From: JANNYA01 sp043754435
GTDB lineage: Bacteria; Pseudomonadota; Gammaproteobacteria; Xanthomonadales; SZUA-5
Assembly: GCA_043754435.1 (NCBI GenBank)
Contig: JAYUUS010000321.1
Span: 1 to 6,802, forward strand
Length of the DNA stretch: 6,802 nt
Reading direction: 5' to 3'
The notes under the pieces are model-generated. The model was not told the origin of the DNA. It saw nothing but the letters and a program-made list of their open reading frames with translations, and ran no database searches. The position numbers were made by a program, and so were the translations under genes. Shown here piece after piece: positions 1 through 6,103 of this stretch. How positions within the stretch are numbered: the stretch's first letter is position 1; each line of letters begins with the position of its first letter.

Positions 1-683
1 CGAAAATGGCGCTCGTGGGGGCGCTGATTGCATGCCACTGGCTTGCGTTTTATGGCTCGGTAAAGCTGGCTAACGCATCAATTGGTGTGCTGTGCATGGC
101 GCTAGCACCCATATTCAGTGCAGTTTTGGCACCTTGGCTGTCGCAAGCCGCGTTTAGTTGGCGCAATTTACTGCTCGGCTTAAGCGTATTGCCGGGCATG
201 CTGTTAGTGGTTGGCGGTATTGATGGCCGCTTTTATCTTGGCCTTGCGGTAGGCGCACTTTCCGCATTGCTTGCCGCCGCATTTGGGCTAATGAACAAAG
301 AGCTAGTGGCTGAAGTAGACGCACTGACTTTAAGTTTTGTCGAAATCAGCATAGGCGGTGTGCTGATGTGGCTGTTACTTTGGTATCGCTCCCGCAGTTT
401 CGCGATGCCCATGCCAAGCGCCACAGACTGGCCGAATTTGCTCATCTTCGCTGTATTCTGCACCGCGCTACCTTTCGCGCTGTCCAATATCGCGCTCAAG
501 CAGATTAGCGCTTTTTCCGCACAGTTCGCCATTAATCTAGAACCGATCTATGGCATTGTGTTTGCCGCTTGGCTACTGCATGAAACCAAGCAGCTGACCG
601 CGCAGTTTTATATCGGCGCTTCAGTGATATTGCTAGCCGTTTTCGCGCAAGTTTTGCTGAGTGTGAAAGCTAGACGGGCGTGA
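1..683 (+). CDS. EamA/DMT-superfamily inner-membrane transporter, C-terminal part (5' end outside window)
   Basis: The reading frame is already open at the first bases and runs to TGA at 681-683. The visible part, 225 residues from the ATG at position 6, is almost entirely hydrophobic, with about eight likely membrane helices. It includes a stretch typical of the end of a first EamA repeat (WLAFYGSVKLANASIGVL, then PIFSAVLAPWL) and a complete second repeat ending in LEPIYGIVFAAWLLHE. Family members usually have about 300 residues and ten helices, so roughly 70 residues are probably missing upstream. The ATG at position 6 is therefore likely an internal methionine, and no ribosome binding site can be seen before it. 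The family exports or imports small metabolites such as amino acids or nucleotide-related compounds; the substrate cannot be told from sequence. Family assignment is fairly sure, specific function is unknown. Confidence 0.85.
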   Translation, partial: KMALVGALIACHWLAFYGSVKLANASIGVLCMALAPIFSAVLAPWLSQAAFSWRNLLLGLSVLPGMLLVVGGIDGRFYLGLAVGALSALLAAAFGLMNKELVAEVDALTLSFVEISIGGVLMWLLLWYRSRSFAMPMPSATDWPNLLIFAVFCTALPFALSNIALKQISAFSAQFAINLEPIYGIVFAAWLLHETKQLTAQFYIGASVILLAVFAQVLLSVKARRA

Positions 684-750
684 CACCTCCAAAGAATCGT
701 TGGCCTAGTTTGGCTCTATTTGGAAACAGACGGACAAATCAACAGGCGTA

Positions 751-779
751 AAAAAGCCCTCAACATCGAGGGCTTTTTT
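751..779. terminator. Bidirectional rho-independent terminator between convergent genes
   Basis: A perfect 11-bp inverted repeat, AAAAAGCCCTC (751-761) and GAGGGCTTTTT (768-778), encloses a 6-nt loop. It has a T run on the + strand and an A run that reads as T on the - strand. It lies between the 3' ends of the transporter (+, ends 683) and the sorting-signal protein (-, ends 801), so it can serve both. Confidence 0.9.
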
Positions 780-800
780 AGTGAAACCTAGCAACTACAT

Positions 801-2117
801 TTAACTAAAACGACGGACCGCGAAAGCGCCGAACAAGCCCAGACCCGTCAACAATGCCAGTGCACTCCAAAGGCTCAATGTTGGTGTAGGGATCAACACA
901 ATTGGTGCAGCCGCCGTCAAGTTATAAACAATGGGCTGTGCAATACCTTGCACGGTGCAGGTCAAGGTACCAGTGCCTGGAGCCGCTGCGCTTACTACAA
1001 AGGTTGTGCTTGCGCCTGCAGCTACCGTTTGTGTGGTTGTAGGGGCAACGCTAAAACCGGTGCCCGCAATCGCGCAGGATACGGTGCCTGGCGCCGTGGC
1101 CGCCGCTGCATTGTTAAACACAAAAGAACGCGTTGCTGGCAAAGTGAACGAGACAGCGCCTGCGGGGGTAACTGGAGTAATGATTGGTGCGCCAACAGCC
1201 GGGCAAGCTGTTGGAATTGCACCAAACACTTGACCAACTGGGATAGTGGAGGATGCAGTGAATGCCGCCGTGGTGGTATTGAATGAGCCGTAGGCGAAGG
1301 TCGTCGTGGTGGCATCGCCGGTGGTCAACCAGCCATAAAGTGTGCCATCTTGGTTATCAAAATCGATGCTTTGAAAGAACCCAGCGCCAAGTTGCTGATA
1401 ATTTCCAACCACGGTAGCAGCAGCGGTAGTTCGACTCAAAGTCGATAACACACTACCCGGCGCGGCCGCAGCAGGGGTAATTGCGAAAATTCGGCCTGTG
1501 CAATTAATGGCAATGTCAATTGAAGAAAAACCTGTGCCAATTTGTCCAATTAAAGTAGCCACGCCGGTGGTGGCGTTAACGCTATGCAACCGTGTTGCAA
1601 CACCCGCTTCGCGTGACGTGATAAAAATTTCGTTGCTGACTGGATCCACCGCCATTCCGAGCGGGTTGCCAGCGCCCAAACCCGTCAGGGGGACAATCGT
1701 TCCCGCGACGCCCGTGGTTGTGTTGATTGTTCCGATCCCGTTCACCGCAGTCGGCAGGTTAGGGTTGGCTCGAGTCAGCACGAATAACGTATTGCGATCT
1801 GCAGAAAAGTCCGTACCGACAGCGCCAAAAAACGTGCCGCCTACGAGTGTGCGAGTACCGTAGTTGTTGAGCGGGTGACGTGAAAGGCCAGCTGGAAGCG
1901 CAACAGTATCTGCCGAGAATTCAACTTGGATCGTCGCCAAGTCGGTGGGCGCACGGGCAAGCGTTTCGGAAGTACCGGCAAGTGACGCGCACACCGACAA
2001 CATCCCGTCCACCGAGTTAACGCGCCCTGCGACGGTTCCAGACGGGCAACTCTGAGCAAACAAAGTTTGCGAAGCGAAAATTAACGCGAGAGGGGCTAGA
2101 GCACTGATTATTTTCAT
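801..2117 (-). CDS. Secreted Ala/Thr-rich protein with IPTL-CTERM-like C-terminal sorting signal
   Basis: This 438-residue protein starts at ATG 2117, preceded by AAAGGA nine bases upstream. Residues 1-22 look like a Sec signal peptide (K2 charge, hydrophobic core, cleavage near LFA-QS). The body up to about residue 300 is rich in Ala, Thr and Gly, with repeated phrases such as TINTTTGVAGTIVPLTGLG and SVNATTGVATLIGQIGTG, which suggests blades of a beta-propeller-like fold. Residues about 310-405 resemble an Ig-like or beta-sandwich segment with paired cysteines (VSCAIAG, LTCTVQG). The C-terminus has the three-part order of PEP-CTERM-type sorting signals: motif IPTPTLSLW (409-417), a hydrophobic helix (about 417-434), then RR (435-436). 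The motif fits IPTLxxWG loosely. In that family the tail is processed by exosortase H and the protein is delivered to the envelope or extracellular matrix. No exosortase gene is in the window. The exact role is unknown. Confidence 0.85.
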   Translation of the reverse strand: MKIISALAPLALIFASQTLFAQSCPSGTVAGRVNSVDGMLSVCASLAGTSETLARAPTDLATIQVEFSADTVALPAGLSRHPLNNYGTRTLVGGTFFGAVGTDFSADRNTLFVLTRANPNLPTAVNGIGTINTTTGVAGTIVPLTGLGAGNPLGMAVDPVSNEIFITSREAGVATRLHSVNATTGVATLIGQIGTGFSSIDIAINCTGRIFAITPAAAAPGSVLSTLSRTTAAATVVGNYQQLGAGFFQSIDFDNQDGTLYGWLTTGDATTTTFAYGSFNTTTAAFTASSTIPVGQVFGAIPTACPAVGAPIITPVTPAGAVSFTLPATRSFVFNNAAAATAPGTVSCAIAGTGFSVAPTTTQTVAAGASTTFVVSAAAPGTGTLTCTVQGIAQPIVYNLTAAAPIVLIPTPTLSLWSALALLTGLGLFGAFAVRRFS

Positions 2118-2281
2118 AGAGATAAATCCTTTGTGGCGGAAATGGAGCGGGTTAAAATTGCAATCGTTGGTAAGTCGAATCGAAGGATATCAAAAAACGT
2201 GAAAATTATTTATTTAAATGGGGTTCAACACACTCAGTCAGAAGAACTTAGTCACCTACTGGTCGCCCTGACGCCAGCAAA
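2118..2281. other. Intergenic region upstream of the sorting-signal gene
   Basis: This is the non-coding spacer between the start of the secreted-protein gene and the rpsT terminator. It contains an AT-rich tract around 2196-2220 that could hold the - strand promoter. A TTGAAC is present on the - strand just upstream, but no -10 box at normal spacing could be assigned. No RNA gene or open frame is recognisable. Confidence 0.4.
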
Positions 2282-2307
2282 AAAACACCGCTAAAAAGCG
2301 GCGTTTT
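2282..2307 (-). terminator. Rho-independent terminator of rpsT
   Basis: On the - strand AAAACGCCGC pairs with GCGGTGTTTT (one G-T pair) around a 6-nt loop, followed by a run of seven T (2285-2279 read downward). It sits 27 bases beyond the rpsT stop codon. Confidence 0.88.
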
Positions 2308-2333
2308 ATAATCATAAGATTTGGGTCAGCTTA

Positions 2334-2600
2334 CTAAGCCGCCAATCCGCGAATCGCTGCAGTCAAGCGGCTCTTATGGCGTGCAGCTTTGTTTTTGCTC
2401 AAATAGCCTTTGTCGCCGTTGCGGTCTAGTACCGGCACTGCAATCTTGTAAGCCGCTTCAGCAGCAGCAACGTCTTTAGCGTCGATGGCTTTGACGACAT
2501 TCTTAATTGCGGTACGAATCATAGAGCGCATGCCGACGTTGTGCGCATTGCGTTTAACTGCTTGTTTGGCGCGTTTTTTCGCCGACTTGATATTGGCCAC
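2334..2600 (-). CDS. rpsT: 30S ribosomal protein S20
   Basis: S20 is a primary binder of 16S rRNA in the small subunit. Taking the GTG at 2600 as start gives 88 residues beginning (M)ANIKSAKKRAKQAVKRNAHN and containing LSKNKAARHKSRLTAAIRGLAA at the C-terminus. These are the hallmark ends of bacterial S20, and the length matches the family (about 87-88). The GTG is preceded by GGAG with a 6-nt spacer. An ATG further upstream in the same frame (2678) would add 26 residues (SAGASVTPITPS...) that S20 proteins lack, and it has no ribosome binding site, so it was rejected. The protein is strongly basic as expected. E. coli S20 also uses a non-ATG start and represses its own translation, so the GTG start and long leader here may serve a similar control; that is inference. 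The gene appears monocistronic, with its own promoter and terminator. Confidence 0.95.
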   Translation of the reverse strand: MANIKSAKKRAKQAVKRNAHNVGMRSMIRTAIKNVVKAIDAKDVAAAEAAYKIAVPVLDRNGDKGYLSKNKAARHKSRLTAAIRGLAA

Positions 2601-2693
2601 AGGGCTCTCCGAGCTTGGACTTTGAAGAAACGATGTCTTGCTTGGTGTTATCGGCGTTACCGACGCACCCGCTGACATAGAAAAAGAAGCAGG

Positions 2694-2722
2694 AAGATAA
2701 GCCTCAAGCCCGCGACAGTCAA
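2694..2722 (-). promoter_or_regulatory. Sigma70-type promoter of rpsT
   Basis: On the - strand TTGACT (2722-2717) and TATCTT (2699-2694) are separated by exactly 17 bp, matching the consensus at 5/6 and 4/6 positions. Transcription would start near 2687, giving a leader of about 87 nt before the GTG start. The -35 box lies mostly in the loop of the inverted repeat at 2708-2734. Confidence 0.65.
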
Positions 2723-2734
2723 GCCATCGCGGGC
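2708..2734 (-). repeat. GC-rich inverted repeat between the reductase gene and rpsT
   Basis: GCCCGCGA (2708-2715) and TCGCGGGC (2727-2734) form a perfect 8-bp stem with an 11-nt loop. On the - strand it lies about 160 bases upstream of rpsT and on the opposite side from the reductase's 5' end, 26 bases after the reductase stop codon. It could act as a transcript-end hairpin for the reductase mRNA, but no clean T run follows (TTGAGGCTTATC), so a classical rho-independent terminator is not supported. Confidence 0.5.
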
Positions 2735-2759
2735 CATTTGTTCAGTCTGTTTTTGCTGG

Positions 2760-4751
2760 CTACCAGTGTACGCCGCGCATCAGCGTAGCGAATGCAACCT
2801 GTTCGCTACTGGCTGGCTCTTCCGAGTTCGCCTTTTGACCCTTTGCTGCTGCAGAATCGGGAAACAGATTAAACGCCGTGTTCATCAGCACTTGATACAT
2901 CGTCGGCACCGTTAAGTGCGCCATTTCAGCAAAAATGCCGGTGCGCGTGGCGATGCGCTGTGGCCGCTCGATCACCGCTTTCACTACTAAATCAGCGGCC
3001 TCCTCAGGACTTAAGGTCGGCACGCTGTCATACATTTTGGTAGGGCCAATCATCGGCGTGCGCACTAACGGCATGTTGATGATCGTGAAATGGATATTTT
3101 TGTCCGAAAATTCGCTGGCAGCGCAACGGCTAAACGCATCTAACGCGGCTTTCGAGGCGACATAGGCAGAAAAGCGCGGCGCATTGGTCAACACGCCAAT
3201 CGAGCTAATGTTAATCACATGGCCCCGGCGTTTCGCGGTCATCCCGGGCAGAAAACCCATAATTAAACGCAAGCTGCCGAAGTAATTGAGCTGCATGGTG
3301 CGTTCAAAATCATGAAAGCGGTCATACGATAGCGCAATCGAGCGTCGAATCGAGCGCCCCGCGTTATTCACTAAAATATCGACGCCGCCGTGCTGTGCGG
3401 TGATTTGCTGAACTAGCGCATCGCAGCTGGGAATGTCCGCTAAATCGGCGGTGTAAGTGAAAACCTGCGCACCCTTGTGGCCCGCTTCGATTTCCGCTTT
3501 GGCTTTTACCAAATCTTCTTCACCGCGCGCGCAAATCAAGACTTTAGCACCGGCCGCCGCCATTTTGTGCGCGCTTGCAAGGCCAATGCCGGACGAGCCG
3601 CCGGTAATCAGCACCACGCGATTCTTCACCTTGCCAGTCAACGAGCGGTCAATGAAAAGATCCGGGTCTAAATGGCGCTCCCAATAATCCCAAAGCCGCC
3701 ACGCATAGGTTTCCAGCGCTGGTACTTTGATACCGGTGCCTTTCAGCACGCGTTCGGTGTCACGCGAATCAAACCGGGTGGGATAGTTAAAAAATTTCAG
3801 CACATCCGCCGGAATACCGAGGCTTTTCAAGACGTTATGCGTAATGCGGCGCACCGGCGGCAACATGCCGATAGCGTTGCGCACAGCACCCGGAATAAAG
3901 CTAAAAATACGCGCGTCAATGCGCATTGTCATACTGGGCGCGTGCCCGGCATTGGCGAATATGTTCAGCAGCTCGCCGACTCGCTTGGGTGCCGGATCAG
4001 TCAAATGGAAGCATTGCCCATCCAAGCCTTTTTCATGCGCAATATGATCCATTGCATCGACGATGAAATCGACCGGCACCACGTTGATACGCCCGCCTTC
4101 AAAACCCAGCATCGGCATCCACGGCGGCAAAATTTGCCGCATGCGTTTTAACAGCGTGAAGAAATAATAGGGGCCGTCAATCTTGTCAATTTCACCGGTT
4201 TTTGAGTGGCCGACCACCATCGCCGGGCGATAAATACGAAACGGACGATTGCATTCTTTACGCACAATGCCTTCGGAATCGTGCTTAGTACGAAAATATG
4301 GGTGATCTAAATTTTCTGCCTCTTCAAACATGTCTTCACGAAACATGCCCGAGTACAGGCCGGCTGCAGCGATGGATGAGGTGTGATGAAAAATGCCAGC
4401 CTTGATCGCGTCGGCAAACTCTACGGTGTTACGCGTGCCGTCAATATTGGCAGCTTCTTGGCTTGCGGCATCCGCAGACAGATCGTAAATCGCCGCCAAG
4501 TGGAACAAATGCTTAATTTTGCCCTTCATTTCCGCCATTTGTTCAGCGCTAATGCCAAGTTTGGCTTTCGTCAAGTCCCCCCAAACCGGCACGATACGCG
4601 CAGCGTGCTCAGGAAATCGCTCTTTAAGCTCTTCGATTTTGGCTTTTGAGGCTTTACGCGCCAAAACATAGACGGTGCCGCGCCGCGCCAGCAGCTTTTC
4701 CATTAGAAAGCGCCCGATAAAGCCAGTTGCGCCAGTGACGAAGTAGCTCAT
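2760..4751 (-). CDS. Two-domain fatty acyl-CoA reductase (alcohol-forming), SDR fusion
   Basis: The likely reaction is NADPH-dependent reduction of long-chain acyl-CoA through the aldehyde to the fatty alcohol, feeding wax-ester synthesis. The 663-residue protein has two nucleotide-binding units. The N-terminal one (about 1-365), of NAD_binding_4/male-sterility type, has TGATGFIG (6-13), HHTSSIAAAG (122-131) and YFRTK (Y152, K156). The C-terminal classical short-chain dehydrogenase (about 375-610) has TGGSSGIG (383-390), NNAG (462-465), S517 and YVASK (Y530, K534). Both YxxxK sites are intact. Length, domain order and phrases such as EEAENLDHPYFRTKH, RSIRRSIALSYDRFHDFERT and the end EQVAFATLMRGVHW match what I recall of the Marinobacter acyl-CoA reductase Maqu_2220 (about 661 residues). 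The start at ATG 4751 is supported by AAAGGA nine bases upstream. The gene is divergent from an acyl-CoA-binding protein, which fits an acyl-CoA substrate. The actual substrate chain length and in vivo product are not shown by sequence; a plain SDR of other function is less likely. Confidence 0.88.
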   Translation of the reverse strand: MSYFVTGATGFIGRFLMEKLLARRGTVYVLARKASKAKIEELKERFPEHAARIVPVWGDLTKAKLGISAEQMAEMKGKIKHLFHLAAIYDLSADAASQEAANIDGTRNTVEFADAIKAGIFHHTSSIAAAGLYSGMFREDMFEEAENLDHPYFRTKHDSEGIVRKECNRPFRIYRPAMVVGHSKTGEIDKIDGPYYFFTLLKRMRQILPPWMPMLGFEGGRINVVPVDFIVDAMDHIAHEKGLDGQCFHLTDPAPKRVGELLNIFANAGHAPSMTMRIDARIFSFIPGAVRNAIGMLPPVRRITHNVLKSLGIPADVLKFFNYPTRFDSRDTERVLKGTGIKVPALETYAWRLWDYWERHLDPDLFIDRSLTGKVKNRVVLITGGSSGIGLASAHKMAAAGAKVLICARGEEDLVKAKAEIEAGHKGAQVFTYTADLADIPSCDALVQQITAQHGGVDILVNNAGRSIRRSIALSYDRFHDFERTMQLNYFGSLRLIMGFLPGMTAKRRGHVINISSIGVLTNAPRFSAYVASKAALDAFSRCAASEFSDKNIHFTIINMPLVRTPMIGPTKMYDSVPTLSPEEAADLVVKAVIERPQRIATRTGIFAEMAHLTVPTMYQVLMNTAFNLFPDSAAAKGQKANSEEPASSEQVAFATLMRGVHW

Positions 4752-4766
4752 AAAGGATAGTCCTTT
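4752..4766 (-). promoter_or_regulatory. Hairpin or palindrome overlapping the reductase ribosome binding site
   Basis: AAAGGA and TCCTTT form a perfect 6-bp inverted repeat around a 3-nt centre, ending directly at the ATG. On the - strand mRNA the AAAGGA arm is the Shine-Dalgarno sequence and the UCCUUU arm its complement, so the site could be folded shut or could be a DNA operator. Function is inference. Confidence 0.45.
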
Positions 4767-4899
4767 GCTAAACAGTTAGTGGTTAGATCGCTCATTGAAA
4801 ACCTTCCCCAAAATTGGATGACGAAAACTAAGCGCGGCAAAAGCGGGTCATGATTTTGCTTGTTTGGCACATAAGGCCATGCTTAGAGCATTCGCCCTA

Positions 4900-4928
4900 A
4901 CGATAGCGGTACTAGCGGTTCGCGCCAA
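4900..4928 (-). promoter_or_regulatory. Candidate promoter of the reductase gene
   Basis: On the - strand TTGGCG (4928-4923) and TATCGT (4905-4900) are 17 bp apart, each matching the sigma70 consensus at 4 of 6 positions. It would give a leader of about 140 nt. The direct repeat at 4904-4919 lies inside it. Other weaker boxes exist nearby, so this is tentative. Confidence 0.35.
4904..4919. repeat. Tandem direct repeat TAGCGGT, 9-bp period
   Basis: TAGCGGT occurs at 4904-4910 and again at 4913-4919, separated by AC. It falls in the spacer and -10 of the candidate reductase promoter, which makes it a possible regulator site, although chance is not excluded. Confidence 0.4.
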
Positions 4929-4975
4929 GTACTATGTGCGCAAAGGGTGAAAAAATTTCGTATGACTCGAATTGA

Positions 4976-4997
4976 CGTGCGTGTTTCGCGGCGCACG
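4976..4997. repeat. Spaced inverted repeat CGTGCG-N10-CGCACG
   Basis: Perfect 6-bp arms lie at 4976-4981 and 4992-4997, one helical turn and a half apart centre to centre. It is in the middle of the divergent control region. It may be a dimeric regulator site; there is no direct evidence. Confidence 0.35.
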
Positions 4998-5022
4998 AGG
5001 ATAACCGTGAGTGTTAAATAAA

Positions 5023-5038
5023 GATTTTTGTAAAAATC
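5023..5038. promoter_or_regulatory. Palindrome GATTTTTGTAAAAATC, candidate TetR-family operator
   Basis: Perfect 7-bp arms GATTTTT (5023-5029) and AAAAATC (5032-5038) flank a GT centre. Total length 16 bp is in the range of TetR-family operators. It lies 78 bp before the acyl-CoA-binding protein start and four bases before a candidate -35 box, in the operon that encodes a TetR-family protein. Binding is inferred from position and symmetry only. Confidence 0.5.
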
Positions 5039-5042
5039 GTGT

Positions 5043-5071
5043 TTGACCATCTTTAGAGGCGCATGTTAATA
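5043..5071 (+). promoter_or_regulatory. Candidate promoter of the acyl-CoA-binding protein/TetR operon
   Basis: TTGACC (5043-5048, 5/6 of consensus) is followed after 17 bp by TTAATA (5066-5071), or after 18 bp by TAATAA; both are weak -10 boxes. A start near 5078 would give a leader of about 38 nt. The palindrome at 5023-5038 is just upstream. Confidence 0.4.
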
Positions 5072-5115
5072 AGTACCTAGTCTAGATTGTTTCAATTTAC
5101 CCAAAGGAGTCACCC

Positions 5116-5379
5116 ATGTCAGAGCTTGAAGCACAATTCAAAAACGCCGCAGAAGCGGTAAAAACTTTGCCTGAAAAGCCAGAAAATGACATGCTTTTGC
5201 GCCTATATGGGCTATATAAACAGGGCAGCGAAGGCGATGTAGCGGGCGCAAAGCCAGGTTTTTTTGACTTTAAGGGCGTTGCTAAATATGAAGCCTGGGA
5301 AAAGCTGAAGGGCACAAGCAATGAAAAGGCGATGGAGGACTATGTGAAATTGGTCAAGCGCCTGGGTGGTAAAGTCTGA
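5116..5379 (+). CDS. Acyl-CoA-binding protein (ACBP family)
   Basis: This small cytosolic protein (87 residues) binds long-chain acyl-CoA esters in a four-helix bundle. The whole length is one ACBP domain, matching the size of bovine ACBP (86). The ligand-contacting residues known from bovine ACBP are all present with a constant offset of three: Y31, Y34 and K35 in LRLYGLYKQ, K57 in DFKGVAKYEAW, and Y76 in KAMEDYVKLV. The PGFFDFKG and WEKLKGTSNEKAM segments are also typical. The ATG is preceded by AAAGGAG with a 6-nt spacer, so the start is secure. It is the first gene of a likely two-gene operon with the TetR regulator (30-bp gap) and is divergent from the acyl-CoA reductase, suggesting it buffers or delivers that enzyme's substrate. 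ACBPs are universal in eukaryotes but patchy in bacteria. Confidence 0.95.
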   Translation: MSELEAQFKNAAEAVKTLPEKPENDMLLRLYGLYKQGSEGDVAGAKPGFFDFKGVAKYEAWEKLKGTSNEKAMEDYVKLVKRLGGKV

Positions 5380-5409
5380 AATTATTCGTATCGGCCTGGG
5401 AGGGCTAAA

Positions 5410-6060
5410 ATGGCAGCTGCTGCGCCAACCAAAACGCGTGATCGCATCCTAACAATTAGTTTGGAGATGTTTAACGCTCAAGGCGAACCCAATGTTACGA
5501 CCAATCATATTGCCGACGAGCTAGAAATCAGTCCCGGCAATTTGTATTACCACTTTCGTAATAAAGACGACATCGTCGAGCATTTGTTCACGGCTTTTGA
5601 GTTGCGCATGGATAAAGCGCTGACCGCACCCGAAATAAGGCCGGCGAATTTGGAAGACTTATGGCTGCAAATGCATCTTATTTTTGAGTGCATTTGGGAC
5701 TATCGTTTTGTTTATCGGGACTTGGTGGATTTGCTAAGCCGTAATCGCAAGCTGAAAATGCACTTCAGCCGGATTCTTAAACGCGGCCATGAAAGCATTG
5801 TCGGCGTTTGCAAAGGTTTGGTTGAAACTGGCGTGATGACAGCTTCAACGAATGAAATTGAGGCGGTTGGTCAACACATTTTGTTGGCGGCAACCTTCTG
5901 GCTTAACTTTCAGCATATTCGCCCCGCCATCAGCACCGCAAAAACTGATCAAGCAGATTTGGGGCGCGGTGCATATTTGGTGATGATGCTGCTGGCACCG
6001 TATTTGCGCCCTGCTGAGCGCGCGCATTTGAATAAGTTGGCTGAGCAGTATGTGAGTTAA
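5410..6060 (+). CDS. TetR/AcrR-family transcriptional regulator
   Basis: This 216-residue DNA-binding regulator has an N-terminal TetR domain: TRDRILTISLEMFNAQG forms the first helix, and the helix-turn-helix spans about 29-52, with TTNHIADELEIS and the signature GNLYYHFRNKDDI (43-55). The larger C-terminal part (about 75-210) contains IWDYRFVYRDLVDLLSRN, a pattern I associate with the TetR C-terminal family PF13972; it would bind a ligand and dimerise. The start is ATG 5410, with GGAGG six bases upstream. It follows the acyl-CoA-binding protein gene by 30 bp and is closed by a strong terminator. By position it probably controls its own operon and the divergent reductase, with an acyl-CoA or fatty acid as plausible effector; the target and ligand are inference. 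Confidence 0.92.
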   Translation: MAAAAPTKTRDRILTISLEMFNAQGEPNVTTNHIADELEISPGNLYYHFRNKDDIVEHLFTAFELRMDKALTAPEIRPANLEDLWLQMHLIFECIWDYRFVYRDLVDLLSRNRKLKMHFSRILKRGHESIVGVCKGLVETGVMTASTNEIEAVGQHILLAATFWLNFQHIRPAISTAKTDQADLGRGAYLVMMLLAPYLRPAERAHLNKLAEQYVS

Positions 6061-6077
6061 GTTTCTTAGCTAGAACT

Positions 6078-6103
6078 AAAAAAGGCGCCGAAGCGCCTTT
6101 TTT
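6078..6103. terminator. Rho-independent terminator after the TetR gene
   Basis: A perfect 11-bp stem, AAAAAAGGCGC (6078-6088) with GCGCCTTTTTT (6093-6103), encloses a CGAA tetraloop and ends in a T run. It is 17 bases past the TetR stop codon. The A run makes it potentially bidirectional. Confidence 0.92.

Larger units (their letters stand above)
4752..5115. promoter_or_regulatory. Divergent control region between reductase and acyl-CoA-binding protein genes
   Basis: This 364-bp stretch holds no credible gene on either strand. It carries the 5' leaders of both divergent units and several repeats listed separately: the ribosome-site palindrome (4752-4766), a direct repeat of TAGCGGT (4904-4919), a spaced CGTGCG inverted repeat (4976-4997) and an AT-rich palindrome (5023-5038). 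It is the most likely place of action for the TetR-family protein encoded downstream of the acyl-CoA-binding protein. Confidence 0.6.

Noticed and set aside
931..1286. Open frames on the + strand over the secreted-protein gene
   Set aside because: They are antisense shadows of a gene with signal peptide and sorting tail; the products have biased, low-complexity composition and no ribosome sites.
2334..2678. Longer S20 reading from the ATG at 2678
   Set aside because: The extra 26 residues are absent from S20 proteins and the ATG lacks a ribosome site, whereas GTG 2600 has GGAG at 6-nt spacing.
3672..4151. 159-codon open frame on the + strand inside the reductase gene
   Set aside because: It is antisense to a well-conserved domain of the reductase, has no ribosome site and no recognisable motif.
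5097..5321. 74-codon open frame on the - strand over the acyl-CoA-binding protein
   Set aside because: The + strand gene has complete family motifs and a good ribosome site, so the opposite frame is a shadow.
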